A DNA stretch of 64,000 nt, taken from assembly GCA_001899205.1 (NCBI GenBank), contig MKVL01000025.1:558001-622000 (forward strand), written 5' to 3'. The notes under the pieces were generated by a model. It was not told the origin of the DNA and did not search any database. It saw only the letters and a list, made by a program, of their open reading frames with translations. Made by a program: the position numbers and the translations under genes. This DNA is from Mesorhizobium sp. 65-26 (GTDB lineage: Bacteria > Pseudomonadota > Alphaproteobacteria > Rhizobiales > Rhizobiaceae). Below are positions 1-8,560 of this stretch, piece after piece (the first letter of the stretch is position 1; every line of letters begins with the position of its first letter).

Positions 1-623
1 GCGCCGTCAACCTGCGGGCCGAGGAAGAACAGCGCGAACTCTCCGAGCGGCTGGAAACCATCGTGTCCGAGCGCGAGGACATCATCGAGGCGATCCGCAA
101 GCTGCGGCAGGCGATCCAGAGCCTCAACCGCGAGGGACGCGAGCGGCTGCTCTCGGCCTTCGATGTTGTCAACAACCACTTCCAGCGCCTGTTCTCGCAC
201 CTGTTCGGCGGCGGCACAGCCGAGTTGCAGCTGATCGAATCCGAGGATCCGTTGGAGGCGGGGCTCGAAATTCTCGCGCGGCCGCCTGGCAAGAAACCGC
301 AGACCATGACGCTGTTGTCCGGCGGCGAACAGGCGCTGACGGCGATGTCGCTGATCTTTGCCGTCTTCCTCACCAATCCGGCGCCGATCTGCGTGCTGGA
401 CGAGGTCGACGCGCCGCTCGACGACCATAATGTCGAGCGCTTCTGCAATCTGATGGACGAGATGGCGAAGACCACCGAGACGCGCTTCGTCATCATCACC
501 CACAATCCGATCACCATGGCGCGCATGGACAGGCTGTTCGGCGTCACCATGGCCGAGCAGGGCGTCAGCCAGCTTGTTTCGGTCGATCTTCAGGCGGCCG
601 AGGCCATGCGCGAGGCAAGCTGA
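1..623 (+). CDS. smc: Chromosome segregation protein SMC, C-terminal part (5' end outside window)
   Basis: The open frame runs in from the left edge (first full codon at 3), so this is only the last ~207 residues of a protein normally near 1150. SMC is the ATPase core of the bacterial condensin complex that compacts and helps segregate the chromosome. Visible first is the end of the second coiled-coil arm (Glu/Arg-rich), then the C-terminal ATPase head: the ABC signature LLSGGEQAL, Walker [13 protein letters not shown], and the H-loop FVIITHN. All elements of the C-terminal half-ATPase are intact. The following gene is on the same strand but about 200 bases away and functionally unrelated. 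Identity is secure; only truncation by the window limits it. Confidence 0.95.
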   Translation, partial: AVNLRAEEEQRELSERLETIVSEREDIIEAIRKLRQAIQSLNREGRERLLSAFDVVNNHFQRLFSHLFGGGTAELQLIESEDPLEAGLEILARPPGKKPQTMTLLSGGEQALTAMSLIFAVFLTNPAPICVLDEVDAPLDDHNVERFCNLMDEMAKTTETRFVIITHNPITMARMDRLFGVTMAEQGVSQLVSVDLQAAEAMREAS

Positions 624-828
624 GGCTTCGGCATATCCGGGAACAGACCTGCACGCCTACATGCTCATGTGAACTGACAGAGGCCCCGAAAGGTGGCGAT
701 TCTGGTCTCAGCCTACCTTTTTCACACGCTGGTGCGGTCTGGCCTCGATTTGGCCTTTCGATTATAGCACCCCCGGGAATGCTGGCCGCCTCGCTTTGGA
801 TTGCCTGCATCATCCGTGGAGAAATGTT

Positions 829-1815
829 TTGCCTGTTCTCGTTACCGGGGCCGCCGGGTTCATCGGAAGTCATGTCTGCCGCGCCCTGCTGGATCGCGGC
901 GAGGCGGTCATTGGCCTCGACAACATGAACGACTACTACGACCTCGCCCTGAAGGAGGGGCGACTGGCCGGCCTTCTGGGGCGTGAAGACTTCACCTTCC
1001 ACCGCATCGACATCGCCGAGCCAAGCGCGTTGGCCGAGGCCTTTGCCGGCAAGGGTGTGACCCGCATCGTCCATCTGGCCGCGCAGGCTGGCGTCCGCCA
1101 CTCGCTGGACAATCCGCGCGCCTATGTCCGCTCGAACGTCGCGGGCCATCTCGAGATGCTGGAATTCTGCCGCGCGGAGCCGGACTTCAAGCATCTGGTC
1201 TACGCCTCGTCGAGCTCGGTCTACGGCGGCAACCGAAAGGTGCCTTTCAGCGAGGCCGACCAGGTCGACAAGCCGGTTTCGCTCTACGCGGCCACCAAGA
1301 AGGCCGACGAATTGATGAGCCACACCTACGCCCACCTGTTCGGCGTGCCGCAGACCGGCTTGCGCTTCTTCACAGTCTACGGCCCATGGGGCCGGCCCGA
1401 CATGGCCTACTGGATGTTCACCGAAGCGATGCTCGCGGGCAGGCCGATCAAGGTCTTCAACGACGGCAATATGTGGCGGGATTTCACCTACATAGACGAC
1501 GTTGTCGCCGCCGTGCTCGCCGTGCTCGACGGTCCGCCGTCGGGCGAGACGCCACCCCATCGGCTTTACAATGTCGGCAACAGCAATCCGGTTCGTCTCG
1601 GCGATTTCATCGACACGCTGGAGGACCTTCTGGGCGTCCGGGCAACGCGCCGGAGCGAGCCGATGCAGGCCAGCGACGTCGAGCGCACCTTCGCCGACAC
1701 GGCGGCGCTGGAGCGGGATTTCGGCTTCAAGCCGCACACGCCGCTGGCGGACGGCCTTGGCCGGTTCGTCAACTGGTATCGCTCGGAATGGGCGGCACGG
1801 TCGCGCCGGGCCTGA
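829..1815 (+). CDS. NAD-dependent epimerase, UDP-glucuronate 4-epimerase-like
   Basis: Short-chain dehydrogenase/epimerase of 328 residues. Rossmann motif GAAGFIG is at residues 7-13, a Ser cluster lies near 127-129 and the catalytic pair is Y153/K157 in YAATK. The segments GLRFFTVYGPWGRPDMA and DFTYIDDVV are typical of the UDP-glucuronate 4-epimerase (LpsL/CapI) group, which makes UDP-galacturonate for LPS or capsule. That substrate is inferred from family resemblance. Start: the frame is open from a TTG at 796, but the TTG at 829 has GGAGA six bases upstream and begins the protein right before the first beta strand, so I chose 829. A role in surface polysaccharide fits the large glycan cluster downstream, although that cluster is 26 kb away. 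Confidence 0.85.
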   Translation: MPVLVTGAAGFIGSHVCRALLDRGEAVIGLDNMNDYYDLALKEGRLAGLLGREDFTFHRIDIAEPSALAEAFAGKGVTRIVHLAAQAGVRHSLDNPRAYVRSNVAGHLEMLEFCRAEPDFKHLVYASSSSVYGGNRKVPFSEADQVDKPVSLYAATKKADELMSHTYAHLFGVPQTGLRFFTVYGPWGRPDMAYWMFTEAMLAGRPIKVFNDGNMWRDFTYIDDVVAAVLAVLDGPPSGETPPHRLYNVGNSNPVRLGDFIDTLEDLLGVRATRRSEPMQASDVERTFADTAALERDFGFKPHTPLADGLGRFVNWYRSEWAARSRRA

Positions 1816-1855
1816 TTTTTCCAGGCGTTATCGCCCGGAAAGCGGCTTGAGGGCC

Positions 1856-2041
1856 TCAGTCCTCGCCCTCACCGCCCCGGTGTCGTGACGACGACCGCTC
1901 CGAGACCGAACTCGGCCACCACACGATGTAGTAATTGCCGATCTGCCACACGGGCACTTCGCGCTTCTGCTCCCGCCGGCGGAGCTCGTCGCGTTTCTTC
2001 ACCTTCAAGGTGCCGCCCGGGAGTTTCAATCGGAATGTCAT
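1856..2041 (-). CDS. Small basic hypothetical protein (61 aa)
   Basis: Short reading frame rich in Lys and Arg in its first half (LKVKKRDELRRREQKRE), with an aromatic middle (WQIGNYYIVWW) and a Ser/Arg/Gly/Glu tail. I do not recognise the family. Start: the frame is open to 2065, but the ATG at 2041 has GGAAGAAG upstream and opens a more natural N-terminus. It sits convergent to the epimerase gene, 40 bases from its stop, and may share the same downstream region. No signal peptide or membrane helix is evident. It could be spurious, but the ribosome site and protein-like composition favour a real small gene. Confidence 0.45.
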   Translation of the reverse strand: MTFRLKLPGGTLKVKKRDELRRREQKREVPVWQIGNYYIVWWPSSVSERSSSRHRGGEGED

Positions 2042-2165
2042 CGCGCTTCTTCCAACCTGACGCATGCCGTCCGGGGGGCGCGGTGGCTTGCCACAATGAT
2101 CTGGGTGAAAAGGACGCGGCCGGAGCCGCGTTCAATGAGGCCGGCTGGCCCAGCTTGGACCGCCG

Positions 2166-2396
2166 TCAATTCAGCATCTCGCTGATCTTGGCCGTGGCAT
2201 GCAAAAAGGTGATGATCGGCACGGCGACGAACCAGGCGAACAACGCGAACACAATCGCCACGCCGGCAAGCAACGGCTTGTCGCTCACGACGGCGCGCAA
2301 TTCACTCTTCACGGTCCAGCGTGTCGCCGGCGGCTGTAATTCCTCGGACACTCCTGCCCAATCCCCCAATGCCTGTCGCCCGCCGGTAACAAGCAT
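2166..2396 (-). CDS. Small single-span membrane protein, unknown (76 aa)
   Basis: The C-terminal half contains one clear hydrophobic helix (LLAGVAIVFALFAWFVAVPI) followed by a short tail HATAKISEMLN. The N-terminal ~45 residues are soluble and carry no motif I know. The frame extends upstream to 2594, but the extension is low-complexity and not protein-like, so the ATG at 2396 is preferred (TTG at 2399 is an alternative; the ribosome site GGAAAT is weak). Function unknown; likely an inner-membrane small protein. It lies on the same strand as the 61-aa protein but 124 bases upstream of it, so co-transcription is possible. Confidence 0.45.
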   Translation of the reverse strand: MLVTGGRQALGDWAGVSEELQPPATRWTVKSELRAVVSDKPLLAGVAIVFALFAWFVAVPIITFLHATAKISEMLN

Positions 2397-2653
2397 CAAA
2401 ACAAGGTCATTTCCGTCAGACGATCCCCGTATCGCCTGACCCTCCCAAGGCCATTTCACACAAGGCATGGAAAACATCAATGCATTGGTCGGCCGGACGC
2501 CGCCCAGACGGTGGAAAACGGCTGTGCCAGCTATTTGAGCCGTTCCGCGGCTCGGCGAAACTGTTCCGATTTTCGGGAAAGTCGTTTGCATCAAGGGTAG
2601 TTTTTCCCAAGCGGGAGCACAATTATGCTCCGGTCATCAAATGGGAGGCCGGC

Positions 2654-2833
2654 ATGATCATTGCTGAAAATGAGAGTTTCGACGTGCGGACCGTGGTGGC
2701 GCCGCCCTTGGCACGGACGGAACTCGACCTGTCCCGGCGCGGTTCCTGCGGCCGCATCTGCGCGCTTTGCCCGCTGCGCAGCGAGACCTGTCCGTCGGGC
2801 GCTGTCCAGCCTTCGGCCGGACCTTCGTCATGA
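2654..2833 (+). CDS. Small Cys-rich peptide (59 aa), unknown
   Basis: Starts at an ATG with a strong ribosome site (GGGAGG, spacing about 7). The peptide has an acidic start, a middle rich in Val, Pro and Leu, and a C-terminal cysteine cluster SCGRICALCPLRSETCPSG, that is C-x3-C-x2-C-x6-C, near residues 35-50. The spacing could bind zinc or an iron-sulfur cluster, or form disulfides; none is proven. The CX3CX2C pattern resembles radical SAM enzymes, but the protein is far too short for that fold. The frame is open upstream to 2480, where the sequence looks non-coding. A strong hairpin follows directly (2843-2873), which supports an independent short transcript. Confidence 0.5.
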   Translation: MIIAENESFDVRTVVAPPLARTELDLSRRGSCGRICALCPLRSETCPSGAVQPSAGPSS

Positions 2834-2842
2834 TGTGAGCCG

Positions 2843-2873
2843 CGAGGGCGGGGCATCGATCGCCCCGCCCTCG
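2843..2873. terminator. Rho-independent-type hairpin between convergent genes
   Basis: Perfect 12-bp inverted repeat, left arm CGAGGGCGGGGC, 7-nt loop, right arm GCCCCGCCCTCG. It lies between the stop of the 59-aa peptide gene (+) and the stop of the solute-binding protein gene (-), so it can serve both. A long T-run is lacking on either side, so termination strength is uncertain. Confidence 0.65.
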
Positions 2874-2883
2874 GCTTGTTCGA

Positions 2884-4521
2884 TCAGGCCGCGAGCCAGG
2901 CCTTGGTGAAGTCCTGCTCATAGGCCTGATGCATCTGGTAGCCCATCAGCCCGGGTTTCATATGGCAGAACAGCTTTCGCCAATAAGGCTGGATGATGAT
3001 GCCGGAATCCTGCAGCGTTTCCTGCAATTCCTTCATGATCGCGCGCCGCTGGTCGGCATCGGCGACGGCGTTGGCCTTCTGCACCTTGGCGTCGAATTCG
3101 GGATTGGCATATCCGGTCTCGTTCCATGCCGTGCCGCTCTGATAGGCAAGGGCGTAGGTCTGGATGCCGAGCGGACGGGCGTTCCAGTTCGTGGTCGCGA
3201 ACGGGTACTTCGTCCAGTCGTTCCAGAATGCCGATTCCGGAATGACCGTGCGCTTGACCTTGAAGCCCGCGTCCCGCATCTGCTGGGCTACCACGTCGGA
3301 GCTTTCCTTGCGGTAGTCCGCCTCGACGGAGATGAGGTCGAACTCGAAGTCGAGATGGCCGGCTTCCTCCAGCAGTGCCTTGGCCCTGGCCGGGTCTCGC
3401 TTGATCGGCGGCAACTCGGCGTGCTCCGGGTGCATCGGTCCGACATGGTCGTTCTGCGCCACGATACCCATGCCGCTGATCCCCAGCTGCAGCACGGCGT
3501 CGTTGTCGACCGCGAGCTGGATGGCGTTGCGCACCCGCTTGTCGTCATAAGGCTTGGCGTTGACGTTGCAGCGCGTCACGACGGTCGCCGCGGTGACGAT
3601 CTCCGACTTCTTCAACCCCAGCTTGTCGAGCACGTCGACGTCATAGGACTGCGTCTGTCCGTTGACGTCGACCTCGCCGGCTTCGAAAGCCGAAACGGTG
3701 GCCGCCGAATCCGTGCCGTAGTCGATCCAGTCGATGCCGTCGAGCAGAACCTCTCCGCCCCACCAGGAGCCCTCCGGCCGCTTGCGCACCGATGCGCTGA
3801 CGCCGACGTCGAGCTTCTTCAGTTCGAACGGGCCGGTGCAGATCGGGTTGGCCGACAGCGACGCCTCCGCCGGATTAAAGACGTGATGGACGATCAGGGC
3901 AGGATAATCCGTCATCGCCGGAATGATGGTTATGTCCGGGCGCGACAGTTTCAGCACAACGGTGTGGTCGTCCCGGATGGTGATCGCGCCGGCGCGCGCC
4001 ACCTTGGTTTCGGGATCGATCAGCGAGGTCATGCGTCCGGCCATGGAGTTGCCGATGGCGTTTTTCTCGCACCAGCGATTGATGTTGAAGGCCACGTCCT
4101 TGGCGGTGAAATCATCGCCATTCGACCATTTCACGCCCGGCCGCACCTTCAGCACATATTCCGTGGCGTCGGCGTTGATCTCCCAGCTTTCGAGCAACAT
4201 CGGCTGGAAGGTGAAATCCGGCTTCCAGCGCACCAGTGGCTCCAGGAACTGCATGGCGATGTTGCCCATCTGCGAGACCTTGAAGACACGCGGGTCCTCC
4301 AGCTCCATCACCTGCATGGCGACCCGCACGACGCCGCCTTTCCTGGGCTCGCCGGCAGCCTCGGCATGGGCCGGGACCGGCAGGCCCACCAGGCCGTAGG
4401 CAACGGCGGTGCTGGCGCCGAAGGCGCTGGCCAACGCCAGGAATTCGCGACGATCGAGCGCGCCGTCGCGCGCGCCGCGCGTCAGCCTTTCGAGTATCGG
4501 ATGAAGAGGCCTGGTTGTCAT
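2884..4521 (-). CDS. ABC transporter substrate-binding protein, family 5 (peptide/opine/nickel type), Tat-exported
   Basis: Protein of 545 residues, the usual size for DppA/OppA-type binding proteins. The N-terminus carries a twin-arginine signal ([13 protein letters not shown] near residues 22-34) ending in a hydrophobic stretch and an AHA-like cleavage region, so folded export is expected. The mature part shows family features such as GGVVRVAMQ at the start, [20 protein letters not shown], and [18 protein letters not shown]. It captures a ligand in the periplasm; peptides, opines or glycosides are all possible. No permease or ATPase gene lies next to it, so it is an orphan here and must borrow a transporter core encoded elsewhere. 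It is divergent from a LysR gene, which may regulate it. Confidence 0.9.
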   Translation of the reverse strand: MTTRPLHPILERLTRGARDGALDRREFLALASAFGASTAVAYGLVGLPVPAHAEAAGEPRKGGVVRVAMQVMELEDPRVFKVSQMGNIAMQFLEPLVRWKPDFTFQPMLLESWEINADATEYVLKVRPGVKWSNGDDFTAKDVAFNINRWCEKNAIGNSMAGRMTSLIDPETKVARAGAITIRDDHTVVLKLSRPDITIIPAMTDYPALIVHHVFNPAEASLSANPICTGPFELKKLDVGVSASVRKRPEGSWWGGEVLLDGIDWIDYGTDSAATVSAFEAGEVDVNGQTQSYDVDVLDKLGLKKSEIVTAATVVTRCNVNAKPYDDKRVRNAIQLAVDNDAVLQLGISGMGIVAQNDHVGPMHPEHAELPPIKRDPARAKALLEEAGHLDFEFDLISVEADYRKESSDVVAQQMRDAGFKVKRTVIPESAFWNDWTKYPFATTNWNARPLGIQTYALAYQSGTAWNETGYANPEFDAKVQKANAVADADQRRAIMKELQETLQDSGIIIQPYWRKLFCHMKPGLMGYQMHQAYEQDFTKAWLAA

Positions 4522-4552
4522 TTCGTTTCTCCCATTGTTGATTTCACGCTTG

Positions 4553-4655
4553 GAGCATCGGACCGAAAAGTGTGTTCGGTTTTCGGACTATTCCGATGCT
4601 CAATCAAAGTGTTAGAGCGTCCTTTGAGCGTCCAATTGGACGCACGGCGCTCTAA
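4553..4655. repeat. Double-palindrome intergenic repeat (RIME-like)
   Basis: Two palindromic units in tandem. Unit 1 (4553-4601) has arms GAGCATCGGA and TCCGATGCTC around an AAAAGTGT..CGGTTTTC core. Unit 2 (4612-4655) has outer arms TTAGAGCG and CGCTCTAA and an inner perfect palindrome GCGTCCAATTGGACGC at 4628-4643. From memory, near-identical elements are scattered in intergenic regions of Mesorhizobium genomes. Here it occupies the divergent promoter region of the solute-binding protein and LysR genes. Confidence 0.75.
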
Positions 4656-4757
4656 TGTCGTTGGAATGCCCCTGTCTTCTCGGCATCCGTCGCTGTCTTC
4701 TGGCCACGCCGCGGGTGGAAGGCGGCTTGGCTGCCTGTCGCCTGAAAGGAATCCGTA

Positions 4758-5657
4758 ATGAATCTTCTGACGGCGATGCGGGTGTTCGATCGCGTCTGCC
4801 TGCTGGGCAGCCTCTCGGCGGCGGCGCGCGACCTCAATATGTCGACCACGGCGGTCAGCCGCACGATCAAGGAGCTGGAGGATGATCTCGGCGTCCGGCT
4901 GATCAACCGCACGACGCGGCGTCTCAGCCTCACCGAGGCCGGCCGCGACTATGCGCCGAGGGCGCGCGCCCTGCTCGACGATGTCGCCGAATTGCAGGAT
5001 TCCACGCGCGGCCTCCACAAGGAGACGCGCGGGCTGATCCGCGTCTCGTGCTCCAACGTCCTCGGCCACACGCGCATCACCAAACTGGTGCCGAAATTCC
5101 TCGAGGAAAATCCGCTCACCACCATCGAATTCGACCTCACCGCCCGTTACGTCGTCGGCATCGTCGAGGAGGGATACGACGTCGCCATCCGCTTCGGCGA
5201 GCAGGCGGATTCCGCGCTCATTGCCCGGCGGCTCGGCGAAGTGCGCAACTATGTCTGCGCCACGCCGTCCTACTGGGACGCGCACGGCAGGCCCGGGCAC
5301 CCGAGCGAACTGGCGGGCCATTCCTGCGTGCTCAGCAATTTCGCCAAGCGCCTCGGGACCTGGCCATTCGTAGGCCCCGATGGACCGTTCGACGCGGCCA
5401 TCGGCGGACGTGTCTCGACCAACAGCGTCGAGGCAGCCTATCAGATGACGGTGGCCGGCTTCGGCATCGGCAATCTGCCCAGCCTGCTTGTCGACGCGGC
5501 GATCAGGGAAGGCCGGCTGGAGGTGCAACTCGACGATTTCCGTCCCGAATCGAGCCCGATCTACGCGCTCTATCCGCATCGCACCTATATCGCGGCGAAG
5601 GTGCGCGCCTTCGTGGATTTCCTGGTGCGCGAACTGTCGGCCGATTTCACGAGCTAG
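4758..5657 (+). CDS. LysR-family transcriptional regulator
   Basis: 299 residues, typical LysR length. The N-terminal winged helix-turn-helix covers about residues 1-60 ([21 protein letters not shown], then [15 protein letters not shown]). The remainder is the periplasmic-binding-protein-like effector domain, with the usual RVSCSNVLG start and [19 protein letters not shown] segment. It belongs to the CrgA/AaeR-like subgroup by appearance. It is divergent from the orphan solute-binding protein and convergent with the phytanoyl-CoA dioxygenase-like gene, so either may be its target; effector unknown. Confidence 0.92.
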   Translation: MNLLTAMRVFDRVCLLGSLSAAARDLNMSTTAVSRTIKELEDDLGVRLINRTTRRLSLTEAGRDYAPRARALLDDVAELQDSTRGLHKETRGLIRVSCSNVLGHTRITKLVPKFLEENPLTTIEFDLTARYVVGIVEEGYDVAIRFGEQADSALIARRLGEVRNYVCATPSYWDAHGRPGHPSELAGHSCVLSNFAKRLGTWPFVGPDGPFDAAIGGRVSTNSVEAAYQMTVAGFGIGNLPSLLVDAAIREGRLEVQLDDFRPESSPIYALYPHRTYIAAKVRAFVDFLVRELSADFTS

Positions 5658-5740
5658 CGCGGGCGAGATCGGAGCAGGGCGCCAGGGCGTCAGGCTCTGT
5701 CTGTCGCAAAACCGCTCGCGCATGGGCGAGCGAACGCGTG

Positions 5741-5770
5741 AAGGGACCCGGCCTTCCGGCCAGATCCCTT
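5741..5770. terminator. Hairpin between convergent lysR and dioxygenase genes
   Basis: Interrupted stem: AAGGGA pairs with TCCCTT, a 3x3 internal loop follows, then GGCC pairs with GGCC around a TTCC loop. It lies between two convergent stop codons, the usual place for a bidirectional terminator. No T-run follows on either strand, so the call is tentative. Confidence 0.35.
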
Positions 5771-5797
5771 GCAGTGCTCGATTTGGGAAGGGCGACG

Positions 5798-6670
5798 TCA
5801 TTTCCACCATGCGGTGGTGTCGTACATCGGGCCCGGCTCCTCGAAGAGCTTTTCGTACTTGCACAGCACCGGCGCGTCGCCGAGCGGTACCGAGACGCCG
5901 TCACGGAAGGCCCATTCGCCGCGCTGGGTGGTATCGGCGCGCACGTAGCTGGACAGTGCGAAAGCGCGGTCGTGCTGCGACTTGTTGGGCGCCGAGCCGT
6001 GCACCGTCAGCAGGCCCCACATAGCGAGATCGCCTGGCTCCAGCTCGAGAGGGACGATGGTGGCGGGGTCGATGCCAACCTTACGCAGTTCGTCCTCCGC
6101 CGTCAGGCCCTTCATCAACTCGCCCGTTCCCTCGTCCGACAGGCCGAGATAGCCGAGCTTGTGGCTGCCGGGAACGACCTGGAGGCATCCGTTCTCGAGC
6201 GTTGCCCGGTCGACCGCGAGACCCGTCGTCACCGTGGCGTCGGCGACATTGTCGAAGGCGGCCTGGTTGCGGAAGCGAAGATCCTGGTGATAGCGGTAGC
6301 CCGTCAGGTTGGCGCCCGGCGGCTTCCAGTGCAGTTGCTGGGCGATCTGGCGGATGTCGCGGCCGATGAGGCCCTCCAGCAGCCTGAGGTAGTCCGGGTT
6401 GCGCCGGAACTGCTCGAAATAGCTGTTGACCCAGGAGAACCAGTAGGCCTGCAGCACGTAGCGCTTGCCGAAATCCGATTCAGGCAGGATCTGGAAGCTC
6501 AGATTGCCGTGCCGGTAGGTGGCGTGATGCTTGAGGCCCTCCTCGTAGACGGCGTCGGTCTCCTTGCGCAGGCGGATCATCTCGTCGCCGTCGACGAACT
6601 GTCGAACGATGGCGTAGCCTTCCTCACGGTACTGCTCGACCGCGTCGCGAACCTTGGCGTCACTCAGCAT
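5798..6670 (-). CDS. Phytanoyl-CoA dioxygenase (PhyH) family oxygenase
   Basis: 290 residues from the ATG at 6670 (an upstream extension to 6766 is open but not protein-like). Members are Fe(II)/2-oxoglutarate-dependent oxygenases that hydroxylate small molecules. The metal-binding facial triad is visible: H128-x-D130 in YRYHQDLRF and distal H224 in VHGSAPNKS, with a nearby Arg (R235) placed to bind 2-oxoglutarate. FENGCL-like text (TLENGCLQVVPGSHKLG) is also characteristic. Substrate cannot be read from sequence. It is convergent with the LysR gene and about 115 bases from the epimerase-like pseudogene downstream of the sugar-acid locus. Confidence 0.85.
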   Translation of the reverse strand: MLSDAKVRDAVEQYREEGYAIVRQFVDGDEMIRLRKETDAVYEEGLKHHATYRHGNLSFQILPESDFGKRYVLQAYWFSWVNSYFEQFRRNPDYLRLLEGLIGRDIRQIAQQLHWKPPGANLTGYRYHQDLRFRNQAAFDNVADATVTTGLAVDRATLENGCLQVVPGSHKLGYLGLSDEGTGELMKGLTAEDELRKVGIDPATIVPLELEPGDLAMWGLLTVHGSAPNKSQHDRAFALSSYVRADTTQRGEWAFRDGVSVPLGDAPVLCKYEKLFEEPGPMYDTTAWWK

Positions 6671-6785
6671 TTGCTTGGCCCTGTGTGTTGATCTGTAGCG
6701 ATCGTAGCAAAGGCCCTGCTGGCGATAAGGCGTCGATTGTGACAGCCACTTTCCCGATTTTCGCAAGAATGAGGTTGTGGGTCGG

Positions 6786-7711
6786 CTATGTGGCAGTCAG
6801 GGCCGGCGCGAAACGCACGGTGGCCTCGCGGGCCTCGCCCGGCTGGAGGACGATGCAGCCGGTGTCGACGCGCGGCTCCGCGAGGTGGTTGAAGGCATCC
6901 GTCATGTTGCTGACCGGCTCGGCGCAAAAGTAGCCCTCGCCGGGCGGCGTGTAGAGGACCAGCCGGTCGAGGGGCGCTTCCGCTTCGATGTCCAGCCGGC
7001 GGCCGAACTCCGGCCAGATGATCCGCGCGCGTCGGCTCCAGCCTGTGAAGACCGTGTCGAGAGACGTCTCCGAAACCGCGATGCCCGTGGTGGGGTTGGC
7101 TCCTTCTGGCGGGGCCACATGGCGTACCGGCAGGATTTCCCCGTCGGCTTCCCACATGCCGGTCACCCGCGCCTCGAGCCATGCCAGTGGCGTCGACGGG
7201 AAGTAGGGATGAAGTCCCATGCCCATCGGCATCGGTGCTTGCGCCAGGTTGCGTATCGAAATGCGGATGGCGAGCTCACCATCCGCCAGGGAAAAGTGCT
7301 GCCGTGCCTCGTAGTTCCAGGGCCAGGAGCCGGCGGCATGCCGGTAGCTCAAGATAGCGGAGCCGCGTTGTGCTCTTCCACCGTCCACGGTCGGCGCCAG
7401 CCATGGCCGTGTTCATGATGCGGATCTTCCACGGTGATCGGTAGCGCGACGGGTCTGTTGGCGAATGTGAAGCGGCCGTCGCGAACGCGATTGGAATAGG
7501 GGACGAGCGGAAAGCAGCCCATGGCGCCGGCGTCGCGATTGGCGAGCGCAGCCGGGTCGGCCGGCCGAAACCAGTCGATGGCACCGGTGCCGCTTCGCCA
7601 GCGGTATGACGCCACCGCGCCGCCGACATCGGGCGCGAGTTCCACCACGGCAAGTCCATCCTCGATCCGGATCAGGCCATTGTCGCCGGCTCGGCTGGAA
7701 TTTTTCGCCAT
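6786..7711 (-). pseudogene. Aldose 1-epimerase family gene, interrupted by a frameshift
   Basis: Two minus-strand frames join into one aldose 1-epimerase (mutarotase, GalM-like). The N-terminal half (7711 to about 7362) includes LAVVELAPDVGGAVASY, GCFPLVPYSNRVRDGRF and HEHGHGW. The C-terminal half (about 7361 to 6786) includes YEARQHFSL, MGLHPYFP and LVLYTPPGEGYFCAEPVSN. Moving between them requires one missing base near 7361-7363, in AACGCGGC|TCCGC; restoring one base gives a smooth N-A-A-S-A-I-L-S-Y-R. ATG at 7711 has GGGAGG upstream. It is divergent from the FadR regulator and probably supplied the beta/alpha sugar anomer to the dehydrogenase pathway next door. Either a real one-base deletion or a sequencing error. 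Confidence 0.85.
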
Positions 7712-7759
7712 CCACAGGTCCTCCCTTGACTCCATTGCTGGGCGTTATAGACATATCAT

Positions 7760-8560
7760 ATGAATAGTATGAAGAATAAAAAACTGTTCAGCGCCACGCG
7801 CCTGCCGCGATTTGCGCTCGCCACGGCGGGCGCGGCGAGCGGGCTGCATGCCACGGTGGTCGATCAGATCGGCCTGCGCATCGTGCAGGGCGATTTTCCG
7901 CCGGGGGAAGCCTTGCCCACGGCCGACGATTCCACCGAGATGCTTGGGGTGAGCCGCACGGTGTTGCGCGAGGCGATCAAGGTTCTGGCCGGCAAGGGGC
8001 TCGTCGAATCCCGCCCCAGGACCGGCACCCGCGTGCGGCCGCGCGCGGACTGGAATTTCCTCGATCCCGACGTCCTGTCCTGGCGCTACGCCGCCGGCGT
8101 CAGCGCCGACGACGTCAAGGCTCTGTTCGAATTGCGCCGGGCGATCGAGCCCATGTCGGCGGCGCTGGCCGCCCAGCGCGCCACGCCCGAACAGGTCGCC
8201 GACCTCAATGCGGCGCTCGCCGAGATGGAAGAAGTCTGTGACGACGGCGAGCGTTTCGCCAAGCCCGACCTGCTTTTCCACCAGACCATCTTGCGTATGA
8301 CCGGCAATGAGCTGATCGGCTCGCTCGCGGCGCTCGTCGAGACGGCGCTGATCATGAGCTTTCGTTTGTCGAACGACAATCCGGGCGGGCAGCGCCACTC
8401 GCTGCCGCTGCACCGCGAGGTGGCGCGCAAGATCGCCGCCGGTGACGGGGCCGGCGCGCAGAAGGCGCTGCTGGTCCTCATAGACAATGCAGAAGAAGAC
8501 GTGCGCCGCAGCGTCGAGAACCGCAACAGGCGCCGCGCTGAGAGGGAGCAGACGTCGTGA
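7760..8560 (+). CDS. FadR-type (GntR family) transcriptional regulator
   Basis: 266 residues. The winged HTH follows an N-terminal extension: VVDQIGLRIVQGDFPPGEALPT, then MLGVSRTVLREAIKVLAGKG, then RPRTGTRVRP. The C-terminal all-helical FCD domain (about 110-245) has the ligand and metal pocket residues seen as ELRRAIEP, DLLFHQTIL and HREVARKI. Such regulators of sugar-acid operons usually respond to the acid or its keto product. It overlaps the next gene by 4 nt (GTGA), so it leads the catabolic operon and is likely its local regulator. The start codon lies in a TCATATGA palindrome at 7756-7763 with no good ribosome site, so ATG 7769 is also possible. Confidence 0.9.
   Translation: MNSMKNKKLFSATRLPRFALATAGAASGLHATVVDQIGLRIVQGDFPPGEALPTADDSTEMLGVSRTVLREAIKVLAGKGLVESRPRTGTRVRPRADWNFLDPDVLSWRYAAGVSADDVKALFELRRAIEPMSAALAAQRATPEQVADLNAALAEMEEVCDDGERFAKPDLLFHQTILRMTGNELIGSLAALVETALIMSFRLSNDNPGGQRHSLPLHREVARKIAAGDGAGAQKALLVLIDNAEEDVRRSVENRNRRRAEREQTS

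Noticed and set aside
565-1737. 390-codon open frame antisense to the UDP-sugar epimerase gene
   Set aside because: Composition is Arg/Val/Glu-rich with no family motif; mirrors a strongly supported gene on the other strand, a normal effect of high GC.
2654-2833. Reading the CX3CX2C motif of the small peptide as a radical SAM enzyme
   Set aside because: The whole protein is 59 residues, far shorter than the radical SAM barrel; only the spacing coincides.
2929-4758. 609-codon open frame antisense to the solute-binding protein
   Set aside because: Shadow of the family 5 binding protein; no domain pattern and no ribosome site.
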